Shown piece by piece: positions 43,760 through 52,477 of a stretch of 64,000 bases of DNA (positions within the stretch are counted from its first letter, which is position 1; every line of letters starts with the position of its first letter). The DNA is from Niastella sp. (GTDB taxonomy: Bacteria > Bacteroidota > Bacteroidia > Chitinophagales > Chitinophagaceae). The translations under genes and the position numbers were made by a program. Location: contig JADJVM010000008.1 of NCBI GenBank assembly GCA_016710595.1, positions 682,001 to 746,000 of the forward strand, in the 5' to 3' direction. The notes under the pieces are model-generated. The model was not told where the DNA came from. It worked only from the letters and a program-made list of their open reading frames with translations, and made no database searches.

Positions 43760-46480
43760 TTAATAAATGTTGTAACCAAAGCTTACATAATACAAGCCAC
43801 CAACATAAGAGTTTCCTACTGCATTATAATAATATTGATTCAACAGGTTGGTAGCACCAATTTTAAGAATTGATTTTGAAGTGGGGAATTTATAACTGAA
43901 TTGTCCATCCAAAGTTTGAACGGAATTAACATATCCATTCGCTAAGTCGCCTTCAAAATAAAACCTATCCTGCCACTTGTAAACAAAATTAAATCCGCAC
44001 CTGTTATTTTTCCCAAAGCCGGTATTACCAAATGAAGCATTCGCTTTATATTTTGGTGAATTAAAGTTTGCAGTCAATCCGGCCGGAACATCCAGGTTAT
44101 CGCTGGCAAAGTTTGCACCCAATGTAAAATTATGTGGCAACCTGTAATCAACTCCTAAACCAAAACCATAGGTTTTAATTTTATTTTCGTAGTTAATGGG
44201 AACTGAATAGATTTGGCCTGTGTCAGCATCTGCTGCTACAATTGGATTTCCTGATTTTGATTGTGCAACCGTAATCCTGCCGGTAAAATCAGAATAATTC
44301 CCATAATAACCATATAGGTCAATCAATAATTTTGAGTTTAACAAAAGGCCTTTGTAACCTGCTTCAAATGAAGAAAGCGCTTCGGCTTTTTGTAATGGGT
44401 ATTTCCATTGTACGGCATTCCCATTCCGTAATGAGTCCCTGTAATAAACCGGGTTGGTATCAAAATGGTATTTGCTGATGAAATACTTATTGCCACCAAT
44501 TAGCTTATAAGAATTTAAATCCAGGTCAATCCATTGTTGCTGGGTAGAGGGGAAACGATAAGCAGTTTGATAAGACAAACGTACATTATTGTTAGGCGCT
44601 ACCTTTACCACTGCTGTTACCCTGGGAGTAAATCGGCCTTCAAAATTTTCATTTTTATCATAGCGACCTGAAGCACTTAATTTCAAATAGCTGGTAACAT
44701 CCCGGGTAGCTTGTATAAAGGCTCCAAATTCATTTATACTAATGGGAGAACCGGGTTTATCAGCAAACAAAGTGCCTTCAGAATTTAATACATAACGCTT
44801 CCAGTTTGCGCCAATAATAACATCAGCAAATTGTTTTGTATAAGGCGTTAAATTGTAATTTCCTTCCACACCATATAAATCTGAACGATCTAATAATGCG
44901 CCTCCAATGGGAACCGGTAATTTTCTTACTTTATCATACAATTCTTTAAACTGAACAGTTCCCAATTTGGGCATACCTACATCAGCAACAGAACGGGCCT
45001 GTGCGTGTGCATCAGCATCTGACATACCTGCTAATTTTGCTGCCACAAATGTTTGACCATATTGTGCATACCAACCGGTACTACCCCCACTGGGTTTCCA
45101 TAATTCATTAAAGTTTTGTGTAGTAGCTGCCAGGTTGTAAGATTGCCCTGCATTTTCCTGGGTAGTGTATGCTCTCAGCATCCAATCTTTATTTTGCAAT
45201 TCGAATTTATACTGGCCCATTTTAAAATCTTTTATTGAATACCTGGATGCACCTGTATAAATCGTATTACCGGTTCCCCAGTAACCTGTCAAAATTGCTT
45301 CGGTACCCGGCGTTAATTTATAATGCATAGAGCCACCCAATTTAAAATTTACTGTATTGGGATCAATCAATTGCTTTTCAGTAAAGCCAGTACGGGAAAC
45401 AAAAATGGGATTGGTACTCATAGATGCTATATATGGCGCTAAGAAAGGCGCTGCTGCCGCAACACTATTCAATACCAACCTAAGATCAACTGATGTTTCG
45501 TCACCATATACGTTTACCCCATCATAGTTAGGATCTGTTTGGCGGGTACCTGGTTTCAAAACTCCATTGCTCCTGTCGTAATCCCTGTAATCCATCCCTA
45601 TCCAATCTTTTGCCTGGATAAATTCAGAAGTGATTTTAAATGCAAAGCGGCTACCTACTGTTTTTGCCCATCTAAGGCTCCAATTATTGTAAGGAGAGAT
45701 ATCTCTTTCGCTACCATCTGTATGCATCATACCTTGCTTTACCATAAATGAAAAGCCCTGGTATTTAAATGGGTTTTTACTTGTCATCAACAATGTTCCG
45801 TTCATACCGCCGGAACCGTATAATGCAGAAGAAGCGCCACTCAGGAGCTCCATATTATCTACATCCAATTCATTTAAACCAATAATGGCACCCACAGAAA
45901 AATTTAAACCGGGAGCCTGGTTATCCATACCATCTACCAACTGGTTGAACCTTACATTACCACTTCCTCCAAAACCACGGGTAGTAGGCGTTTTAAAGGT
46001 TAAAGAAGAGGTAGTAACATCTACTCCTTTTAAATTGGTAACTACATCATAAAAATTTGATACAGGTGCTGAGCGTAAAGTTGCTGCAGAAACCCGCTCT
46101 ACCGAAACAGGAGATTCTAATATCCTTTCTGATACCCTGCTGGCACTTACAACTACCTCCTGGCCAAGTGTATTGGCAGGTTCCAGTTTAAGATCCAATG
46201 TACTGGTAGGTGCAGTAACCTCTTTTTCCTGCATTTGAAAACTTACAGAAGTAAATACAAGTGTTACGGGTAGAGACTTTACATGAAGACTAAAATTTCC
46301 TTTATCATCAGTATAAGTGCCTATTCCGGTACTTTTTACGACAACTGATACAGCTGAAGCATTTTCACCGGTAACATTATTCTTTACATTACCGCTGATA
46401 ATTATATTTTGTGCCTGTGACCATAGTACAAAACTGTTCACAAGTAAAAACATAACCATATAGCTGCTAAATTTTCTCAT
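43760..46480 (-). CDS. TonB-dependent outer membrane receptor
   Basis: A 906-residue receptor. Signal peptide (about 1-23), a CarboxypepD-like domain (about 25-105: IIISGNVKNNVTGENASAVS, GTYTDDKGNFSLHV) and a plug (about 120-240: TLRSAPVSNFYDVVTNLKGVDV, LDVDNMELLSGASSALYGSGG). A 22-strand barrel follows, ending in YYVSFGYNIY. It takes up a large or scarce nutrient powered by TonB-ExbBD; no ligand can be named. It lacks the SusC-specific length (about 1000) and has no SusD neighbour. A TATATTTG box lies about 100 bases upstream (complement of 46582-46589). Confidence 0.93.
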   Translation of the reverse strand: MRKFSSYMVMFLLVNSFVLWSQAQNIIISGNVKNNVTGENASAVSVVVKSTGIGTYTDDKGNFSLHVKSLPVTLVFTSVSFQMQEKEVTAPTSTLDLKLEPANTLGQEVVVSASRVSERILESPVSVERVSAATLRSAPVSNFYDVVTNLKGVDVTTSSLTFKTPTTRGFGGSGNVRFNQLVDGMDNQAPGLNFSVGAIIGLNELDVDNMELLSGASSALYGSGGMNGTLLMTSKNPFKYQGFSFMVKQGMMHTDGSERDISPYNNWSLRWAKTVGSRFAFKITSEFIQAKDWIGMDYRDYDRSNGVLKPGTRQTDPNYDGVNVYGDETSVDLRLVLNSVAAAAPFLAPYIASMSTNPIFVSRTGFTEKQLIDPNTVNFKLGGSMHYKLTPGTEAILTGYWGTGNTIYTGASRYSIKDFKMGQYKFELQNKDWMLRAYTTQENAGQSYNLAATTQNFNELWKPSGGSTGWYAQYGQTFVAAKLAGMSDADAHAQARSVADVGMPKLGTVQFKELYDKVRKLPVPIGGALLDRSDLYGVEGNYNLTPYTKQFADVIIGANWKRYVLNSEGTLFADKPGSPISINEFGAFIQATRDVTSYLKLSASGRYDKNENFEGRFTPRVTAVVKVAPNNNVRLSYQTAYRFPSTQQQWIDLDLNSYKLIGGNKYFISKYHFDTNPVYYRDSLRNGNAVQWKYPLQKAEALSSFEAGYKGLLLNSKLLIDLYGYYGNYSDFTGRITVAQSKSGNPIVAADADTGQIYSVPINYENKIKTYGFGLGVDYRLPHNFTLGANFASDNLDVPAGLTANFNSPKYKANASFGNTGFGKNNRCGFNFVYKWQDRFYFEGDLANGYVNSVQTLDGQFSYKFPTSKSILKIGATNLLNQYYYNAVGNSYVGGLYYVSFGYNIY

Positions 46481-46617
46481 AATTGGTTATTTTGGTTATT
46501 AAATCTTAGGCAAAATAAGAATACTTAACTACCCACAAAATTTTATTTTTCCAATTCTGTGAATATTTGTATTCCGTTTATCAAATATAAATAAAATACA
46601 GGTCATAACTTAGCCTT

Positions 46618-47547
46618 ATGAATCAAATAGAATTTACCGGCCAGGAGGCCTTTTATAAGGGAAAAGTAAGGGATGTATATACAATTACAAATGATATTTT
46701 GGTAATGTGGGCGAGTAACCGAATCTCTGCCTTTGATGTTATTTTACCCAGGCCAATACCCTTTAAAGGCCAGGTTTTAAACCAGGTGGCTGCATTTATG
46801 CTGAATGCCTGTGCTGATATTTGCCCTAATTGGTTATTAGAAACACCCACCGCAGTAACCAGTATTGGTAAAAAATGCGAGCCCATAAAAATTGAAATCG
46901 TAGTAAGGGCATACTTAACCGGTCATGCATGGCGTACTTACCGGGATGGCAAAAGAGAGCTTTGTGGCGTACCACTGGCGGAAGGTTTGAAAGAAAACGA
47001 TCGCCTTCCTTTTCCTATTATTACACCCAGTACCAAGGCAGCACAAGGCCACGATGAGGACATCAGTGAATCAACCATTCTTGCCACAAAACTTACTACT
47101 CCCGAACAATGGGAGTTACTAAAAAAATATGCGTTCCAATTATTTGAAAGGGGTAGCCAATTAGCCGATCGGCGAGGCCTTATTTTAGTGGACACCAAAT
47201 ATGAATTTGGAACTTATAAAAATGAAATAACACTGATGGATGAAATTCATACCCCGGATTCTTCCCGGTACTTTTATGCTGATGGGTATCTTGATAAACA
47301 GGAAAGAGGTGAAAAACAACACCAGTTGAGCAAAGAATTTGTACGGGAATGGTTAATTGAAAATAATTTTATGGGCCAGCCCGGCCAGCAAATTCCTGTA
47401 ATGAGTGACGAGTGGGTAAAAACAATCAGTGAGAAATATATTGAACTATATGAAAGAATTACCGGCTTGTCATTTGCACCAAGCCATGATAGTGATAAAA
47501 TGATATTTGAAATAACAGAAAATGCTTTAAAGAAATTCAGAAATTAA
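46618..47547 (+). CDS. purC: Phosphoribosylaminoimidazole-succinocarboxamide synthase
   Basis: A 309-residue SAICAR synthase of purine synthesis, joining CAIR and aspartate with ATP. Visible are GKVRDVYTI (near residues 15-23), SNRISAFDVILPRPIPFKG (near 33-51) and EIVVRAYLTGHAWR. STKAAQGHDEDIS and DTKYEFGTY follow, then LMDEIHTPDSSRYFYAD. Its length is the larger Bacteroidota/yeast-like type. It is a lone gene, divergent from the TonB receptor, and its stop codon is 4 bases from the next convergent gene with no terminator between. Confidence 0.97.
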   Translation: MNQIEFTGQEAFYKGKVRDVYTITNDILVMWASNRISAFDVILPRPIPFKGQVLNQVAAFMLNACADICPNWLLETPTAVTSIGKKCEPIKIEIVVRAYLTGHAWRTYRDGKRELCGVPLAEGLKENDRLPFPIITPSTKAAQGHDEDISESTILATKLTTPEQWELLKKYAFQLFERGSQLADRRGLILVDTKYEFGTYKNEITLMDEIHTPDSSRYFYADGYLDKQERGEKQHQLSKEFVREWLIENNFMGQPGQQIPVMSDEWVKTISEKYIELYERITGLSFAPSHDSDKMIFEITENALKKFRN

Positions 47548-47551
47548 ATTA

Positions 47552-48496
47552 TTAACTCAGCGACTTTATCGTTTTTGCTATTAAAACCCCATTATAATAA
47601 ACCTGCATGGTATAGTTTCCTTTTAAATAATTTTCCTGGTTGAGGGTAAAAGCCAGTTTGCGTGATTCTCCGGGAGCATAATCATTTCGGAGTTTGCAGG
47701 AATAAATCATTTTGCCGTTATTGGAAATAAAAGTGCCGGACTCCCAGGCCGATTTTTGCAACACTTTACCATTGGGCTGTAATACTACAACTATAACTTC
47801 AGCAGCCCCCGGTACGTTACTATTGTTTTTAAATGTAAAGGAACCTACTATTTTAGACACCTGGTCGGCATTTATGGTTTCTTTTTGGGTATTCTCATCG
47901 GCATACGCTGTAAGGTTTAAGTTGGATGCCGAATAAGCCAGGCCAGCACTTTTAGAAGCTGGTACCGTATTGTTTGTTCCTGTTTTCTGAGCAGGTAAAG
48001 TAGCTGGTTCTATTTGCCCTGATTCCCTTAATTGTTTAAGCATTTCATTCAGTCGCCGGTTCTCATTTTCTACGCTCAGGTTTGTATTTCTCAGTTCCGT
48101 AATTTTTAACTGCATGGCTGTTAATTTATCCTGCACTGTTTTTAGGATTGCCGTGGACTGAGAATTGTTTTCCCTGGGTTTATTTAACAGGGTATTGATC
48201 TCCTGGCGCAAAGTATAAAATTGGGCTAATTTTGAAGCCAGGTCGGCTTTTAAGGTATCTTTTGCGCCCCATACAGAATCAATTGACTTATCAATAACAG
48301 TTAATTTCTCTAAATAATTTTTAGCTGTAGAATCTAAATTTTTGGGTTCTGTAAAATTATTAACAGAAACGGTAGCTACGGGAGTTGTTTTTTGATGGGT
48401 ACCATAATTATATCCCCAGGTCCATAATAAAACCATGGATGCAATCAACAGTAAAATAGATACCGTTAATAATAAAATGGTTTTGCTATCTTTCAT
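47552..48496 (-). CDS. Membrane-anchored coiled-coil protein, unknown function
   Basis: A 314-residue protein with one N-terminal membrane helix (about residues 7-28) without a cleavage site, so most of it probably faces the periplasm. A long coiled coil (about 60-165, with LRQEINTLL, QLKITELR and ENENRRLNEMLKQL) is followed by a linker rich in Ser, Thr, Pro and Ala. A beta-rich C-terminal module (about 205-314: GSFTFKNNSNVPGAAEVIVVVLQ, RKLAFTL, YTMQVYYNGVLI) looks Ig-like. No family is recognised. The gene is 8 bases downstream of the exported Ppx/GppA-like gene, so they are almost certainly cotranscribed and may work together. Confidence 0.65.
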   Translation of the reverse strand: MKDSKTILLLTVSILLLIASMVLLWTWGYNYGTHQKTTPVATVSVNNFTEPKNLDSTAKNYLEKLTVIDKSIDSVWGAKDTLKADLASKLAQFYTLRQEINTLLNKPRENNSQSTAILKTVQDKLTAMQLKITELRNTNLSVENENRRLNEMLKQLRESGQIEPATLPAQKTGTNNTVPASKSAGLAYSASNLNLTAYADENTQKETINADQVSKIVGSFTFKNNSNVPGAAEVIVVVLQPNGKVLQKSAWESGTFISNNGKMIYSCKLRNDYAPGESRKLAFTLNQENYLKGNYTMQVYYNGVLIAKTIKSLS

Positions 48497-48504
48497 TCAC
48501 AGAT

Positions 48505-49647
48505 TTAATCTTCCGAGTTTTGGTTTACATAAGCAGATATCCAACCTACCTGTCCATTTTTTACCAGGAAAAATTGTTTCTTTTCATATACTCCTTCAAA
48601 CTGGCGCATCACATTCAGCAATAGGCCCATACCCGCCAGCATTGCTTTTTGATCAAAGACTTTATTTACAATCTTCACCTTACTGCTTATTAATTTCTTT
48701 TCTTCTGCATCCACATCCAATGATACCACGATATTTTTATCGGATAAGGAGGCATAATCTTTATATATTTTTTGTTGGAGGTTCAGCACTTCGTTATAAG
48801 TTACCGGTATTACAGGATTTTCTGATAGTTCGGGAGCTATTAAAGTTGCTGTAGCCCAGGCAATACCACCACTAAACGCAACATAATCGCTCATGTTGTA
48901 TGCATTGCTAATGTTTACTGCATAAATAATTTCATCGGCAGCCTGGCCGGCCAATACACGGTTTACATTTTTAAAGAAGTTTTCGATTGTCTTATCATCA
49001 CCTAATCTTTTTTCTGCAGCATTGGCGGTACTTTTTGTACCCCAGGATAATTCAAAAAGTTTGAAATCTTTTGTATTGCCATTGGGGAAATATCCTCCTT
49101 TGGTATTTCCACTTCCAATGTCAATTAAGAAAGTACTATACCGGCGATCGGGCGGTACAATGCCGAGGTGACTGAGCCTGGCTTCATTGGCGGCGTCAAT
49201 AATTTCTACATGGCGTTTAGCATCCCCAATACGGATCCTGAAAGAATCTGATAAGCGCTTAAGCCAGTCCATTTTGTTTTCTTTTTCGGCCTGTACTTTT
49301 ACACCACTACTGATAACCGTAAATATTCCTAACGGCTCAATTTTTTGTACTTGCACCGCATTATTATATAAACCGGTAAGTGCTTGAAGGGTTGCTGAAA
49401 AAGTTTCGGGTGTGAATGAAATAAAATCAGTATTTACAGATGTATCTTTAAGTACATTAAAACTATTTTCTTTTTGTGCATTTTTACCTACTTCCAAAAT
49501 ACTCATTTTAACGCCTTTGGAACCCACTTCTATTCCACTATAAATTTTTGACTGCTTATACTTTAAATTATACTGGGGTTGTGCAAAACCTAACAAACCA
49601 GTAATTTGAAAAAACAGGATACATAAAATGGCCTTTAAATAATTCAT
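48505..49647 (-). CDS. Exported Ppx/GppA-like protein
   Basis: A 380-residue protein with an N-terminal signal peptide (about 1-22, ending LLGFAQ) and an actin-fold domain related to exopolyphosphatase/guanosine pentaphosphatase. The phosphate-1 motif reads GIEVGSKGVKMSIL (38-51; the usual Asp is Glu). NEARLSHLG (154-162) matches the family's EEARL catalytic segment. The phosphate-2 motif is LIDIGSGNTKGGYF (174-187), and LFELSWGTKS matches LPLGCVRL. Known Ppx/GppA enzymes are cytosolic; this one should be exported, so its substrate (polyphosphate outside the cytoplasm, or another phosphate compound) is open. It is coupled with the coiled-coil gene 8 bases downstream. Confidence 0.7.
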   Translation of the reverse strand: MNYLKAILCILFFQITGLLGFAQPQYNLKYKQSKIYSGIEVGSKGVKMSILEVGKNAQKENSFNVLKDTSVNTDFISFTPETFSATLQALTGLYNNAVQVQKIEPLGIFTVISSGVKVQAEKENKMDWLKRLSDSFRIRIGDAKRHVEIIDAANEARLSHLGIVPPDRRYSTFLIDIGSGNTKGGYFPNGNTKDFKLFELSWGTKSTANAAEKRLGDDKTIENFFKNVNRVLAGQAADEIIYAVNISNAYNMSDYVAFSGGIAWATATLIAPELSENPVIPVTYNEVLNLQQKIYKDYASLSDKNIVVSLDVDAEEKKLISSKVKIVNKVFDQKAMLAGMGLLLNVMRQFEGVYEKKQFFLVKNGQVGWISAYVNQNSED

Positions 49648-49836
49648 GTAGAATGGCTTTATTATTAATATTCTTAATTGGCTAAAATTAGTAAAATTAC
49701 CATCGTAGAATAGTATCCATACTGCATTGTGTACAAAATGTGATTAAAGCAAATTTTGAAAAAAATGATTTATAAAAATTAAAAGAAACAGAATTTCATT
49801 ATAAATAATAATTATTTAATATTTCTTAAAAAAACC

Positions 49837-49844
49837 TATATTTG
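49837..49844 (+). promoter_or_regulatory. Promoter -7 element (TATATTTG) of the T9SS esterase gene
   Basis: TATATTTG fits TAnnTTTG, 76 bases upstream of the start codon. No TTG is present about 20 bases further up, so only the -7 part is supported. Confidence 0.4.
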
Positions 49845-49920
49845 ATATCTCAAAAATCCCTCCTTCAAAAGCCTTAGATATTCTATGTAAAATCGCTTTT
49901 CCTTACTGAAAATTTATTAC

Positions 49921-51297
49921 ATGAAAAAGGTTTCATTGGCAGTTTCTATCTGCTTTCTTTGTATTTCCCAGGTTTTTGCACAGGTACAAACGCCCAGGTA
50001 CAATACCCCGATCAATTCAAACATTAACGGCTTTTATGAGTATTTACCACAAGGATATGCCAATAACCCGAACGAGAAATTTCCGGTTATTTTATTCCTG
50101 ATAGGTAATAGTGAGAGAGGAAATGGCATGCCCGGCCAATTAGAATGGGTATTAAATAATGGTACGCCTATGCGCATCAACCAGGGTGGTTTCCCTACCT
50201 CCTTTACTGTAAACGGGCAAACATTTAAATACATCGTTATAAGCCCGCAGTTTATTAATATCCCTCCCATGAGCGATGTGAATGATTGTATAGATTATAT
50301 TTTGAGCCATTATAAAGCAGATAAAAACAGGATTTATATAACCGGGTTAAGTATGGGTGGCGGTACATGCTGGGGTTATTGCGGCGAATCAGTAACCAAT
50401 GCAAGCCGTATTGCCGCCATGGTTCCCGTATCGGGTGCATGGGCAGTTGTAAATGGTAATGATTGGATTCCTTTTCCCACTGTAAGCCCAAACATTGCTG
50501 CCGCAAATTTACCAGTACTGGCAACCCACAATGATAACGACCCCTACATTCCGGTTGCACTCACCAATTATTATGTAGATAATATCAATGCAGCACCCAC
50601 ACCGCCCACCACACTTGCCCGGCGGATCTTATTTCACCCACCAGTACCCATACATGATGCATCCTGGGATTCATATAAAGTTGATTTAAATGTGAGTGGA
50701 ATTTATGATGATTCAATGGGCCCGGGAATTAAAAATATCTATGAATGGTTTCTTCGTTTCAGAAGGTTTATTGATGTGGTACCCGTAACCTTATCTTATT
50801 TTAATGTAAATAAATCCGGGAGCCAAAGTTTGCTACAATGGAAAACTGAAAACGAATACAATAGCAAAGGATTTGAAATTATCAGGAGTACCGATAACAG
50901 GCATTGGGAAGTAATTGGTTTTGTAAATAGTACCGGTGCATCTTCTTATCAATTTACAGACCACACACCATCACCCGGTAAGAATTATTACCGCATCAAC
51001 CAGGTAGATTTTAACCTCGATAGCAAATTAAGCGATATCCGTTTTGTAGATTTTTCTAAAAATACAAATATTACCATTTACCCGAATCCTGTGAACGAAA
51101 TGCTGCAGTTTTATACTGATAAAAAATTAACCGCTGCTACCCTTCGCATATATAATGTACAAGGTCAAATGATTCATAAAGCTATTGTAAATGGTGAAGG
51201 TACCATGAGCATCCCCTTACCCATTGCGAAAGGTTACTATATTGCGTCATTCACAAATGGAACAACAGAAACACGTATCCCGTTTACTAAAAACTAA
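49921..51297 (+). CDS. Secreted alpha/beta-hydrolase (esterase/depolymerase-like) with T9SS sorting domain
   Basis: A 458-residue protein. Signal peptide (about 1-20), then a hydrolase domain (about 25-285) of the polyhydroxybutyrate depolymerase/esterase type. The nucleophile elbow is TGLSMGGGTCWGY (Ser near 144), and an acid is expected in ATHNDNDPYIPV (near 200). The histidine is probably in PVPIHDASWDSY. A linker domain (about 295-370, LSYFNVNKSGSQSLLQWKTE) and a type A T9SS sorting domain (about 380-458) end it: ITIYPNPVNEMLQFY, LRIYNVQGQMIHK, GYYIASF. It is exported through Sec and then T9SS to the surface or medium. The natural ester substrate is unknown. Confidence 0.9.
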   Translation: MKKVSLAVSICFLCISQVFAQVQTPRYNTPINSNINGFYEYLPQGYANNPNEKFPVILFLIGNSERGNGMPGQLEWVLNNGTPMRINQGGFPTSFTVNGQTFKYIVISPQFINIPPMSDVNDCIDYILSHYKADKNRIYITGLSMGGGTCWGYCGESVTNASRIAAMVPVSGAWAVVNGNDWIPFPTVSPNIAAANLPVLATHNDNDPYIPVALTNYYVDNINAAPTPPTTLARRILFHPPVPIHDASWDSYKVDLNVSGIYDDSMGPGIKNIYEWFLRFRRFIDVVPVTLSYFNVNKSGSQSLLQWKTENEYNSKGFEIIRSTDNRHWEVIGFVNSTGASSYQFTDHTPSPGKNYYRINQVDFNLDSKLSDIRFVDFSKNTNITIYPNPVNEMLQFYTDKKLTAATLRIYNVQGQMIHKAIVNGEGTMSIPLPIAKGYYIASFTNGTTETRIPFTKN

Positions 51298-51321
51298 TCT
51301 CAACAATTCCATATAGAGATG

Positions 51322-51354
51322 AAGGCTGCCAAGGGAAACCAAGGCAGCCTTTTA
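51322..51354 (+). terminator. Terminator of the T9SS esterase gene
   Basis: Stem AAGGCTGCC (51322-51330) with GGCAGCCTT (51343-51351), 12-base loop, then a short T-run. It lies 24 bases past the stop codon and just before the convergent DUF1003 gene end. Confidence 0.8.
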
Positions 51355-51356
51355 TG

Positions 51357-51779
51357 TTATGGGATTTTACCCTGCTGCAATATTTTTAATATCAAATCGA
51401 GTTTTTCTACTTCTATTTTACTGAGGTGCAGTTGTAATGCTTCAATTTCTTTTTTTGCTTCTATATTGGTATCATAATCGTTTTTTGCCTGTACCCGATC
51501 CCGTTCTGCCTGCCTGTTTTGCGCCATCACAATAATAGGTGCTGCGTAAGCGGCCTGGGTGCTAAAAATAAGATTGAGTAAAATAAAAGGGTATGGATCC
51601 CAGTGCCGGATATAGCCTACCAGGTTTAAAATCATCCAAACAATAATAAATAAAGTTTGATAAACGATAAATTTCCAGGAACCCATTCCCTTAGCAATTT
51701 TATCTGCCATTCTTTGCCCCGCAGTACGGGATCTTAAATGTTTTATATGCCAGGTGGCAGGTTCTGTATTTTGAATCAT
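51357..51779 (-). CDS. DUF1003 membrane protein
   Basis: A 140-residue protein with the DUF1003 layout. ADKIAKGMGSWKFIVYQTLFIIVW forms the first membrane segment (about 37-57). DPYPFILLNLIFSTQAAYAAPIIVMAQNRQ includes the second (about 62-85). A charged coiled coil follows (about 88-135). Function unknown; family members are often found beside transporters or stress genes. Single gene here. Confidence 0.88.
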   Translation of the reverse strand: MIQNTEPATWHIKHLRSRTAGQRMADKIAKGMGSWKFIVYQTLFIIVWMILNLVGYIRHWDPYPFILLNLIFSTQAAYAAPIIVMAQNRQAERDRVQAKNDYDTNIEAKKEIEALQLHLSKIEVEKLDLILKILQQGKIP

Positions 51780-51852
51780 ACCTTTTTTTATATAAATGTA
51801 ATATTAAAGCAGTTCTGCAAACAATATAATTTTGATCTTCCCAATAGCAATA

Positions 51853-51885
51853 AAAAAGCTAACCTGCATCTCAGGTTAGCTTTTT
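51853..51885 (-). terminator. Terminator of the metal-binding repeat gene
   Basis: A perfect 14-bp stem AAAAAGCTAACCTG (51853-51866) with CAGGTTAGCTTTTT (51872-51885). On the minus strand it ends in a T-run. It lies 43 bases past the stop of the gene at 51928-52362 and is symmetric enough to work both ways. Confidence 0.85.
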
Positions 51886-51927
51886 ATTAAATTGCTGAAT
51901 AATGCAGCAGCTTACATTTAAATATAT

Positions 51928-52362
51928 TTAACCTTCAGTTTTTTTAGGCTGGGTTAATGCCATACCACATTTAGGGCATTTGCCGGGTTTATCATATTTA
52001 CGATCACCCTCGCACTTCATGGGGCAACTATATGTAAGTGTAGTAGCTTTATCTTCTTTCAGGTTCATGCCACACTTAGGACATTTACCCGCTTTATCGT
52101 AAGTTTTTTCGCCTTCACATTTCATGGGGCAGCTATAAGTAACTGCCGCAGCTTTCACTTCTTTAAGGTTCATCCCACATTTGGGGCATTTACCTGTTTT
52201 ATCATAAGTTTTATCGCCTTCACATTTCATAGGGCAATAATATTTTGTTGCTACTTCTTGTTTTGCAGAAGTTTTAGTTTTTTGTTTTGATTTATTTTGG
52301 GCGTACACTGAAACTGTAAAAAGTGAAAGTGTTACCAGCAATAGAATCCTGCATATTTTCAT
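51928..52362 (-). CDS. Periplasmic protein with three heavy-metal-binding (HMBD) repeats
   Basis: A 144-residue exported protein from the ATG at 52360-52362 (a longer frame adds nine residues). Signal peptide MKICRILLLVTLSLFTVSVY. Three near-identical units of about 32 residues each carry YxCPMKCEGDxxYDKxGKCPKCGM, so each unit has four cysteines and two methionines, the pattern of the heavy-metal-binding domain found at the N-termini of CusB-like adaptors and copper ATPases. Binding of Cu+, Ag+ or Zn2+ is likely. No efflux pump is adjacent; it may be a free periplasmic metal chaperone or sponge. Confidence 0.88.
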   Translation of the reverse strand: MKICRILLLVTLSLFTVSVYAQNKSKQKTKTSAKQEVATKYYCPMKCEGDKTYDKTGKCPKCGMNLKEVKAAAVTYSCPMKCEGEKTYDKAGKCPKCGMNLKEDKATTLTYSCPMKCEGDRKYDKPGKCPKCGMALTQPKKTEG

Positions 52363-52477
52363 GGCTGCTTGTTTTAAAAGATGGATCAATTATTTTAGAT
52401 GAAGAAAACGCAAAAATAAGCATAAAATAATCGTTTCTCCTTAAACTTTCATTCACTTTATTATAAGTTTAAGAATT

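Noticed and set aside
43760..46480. SusC/SusD polysaccharide utilisation locus
   Set aside because: The receptor is shorter than SusC and the partner has FAS1 domains, not a SusD fold; no regulator or glycosidase is adjacent.
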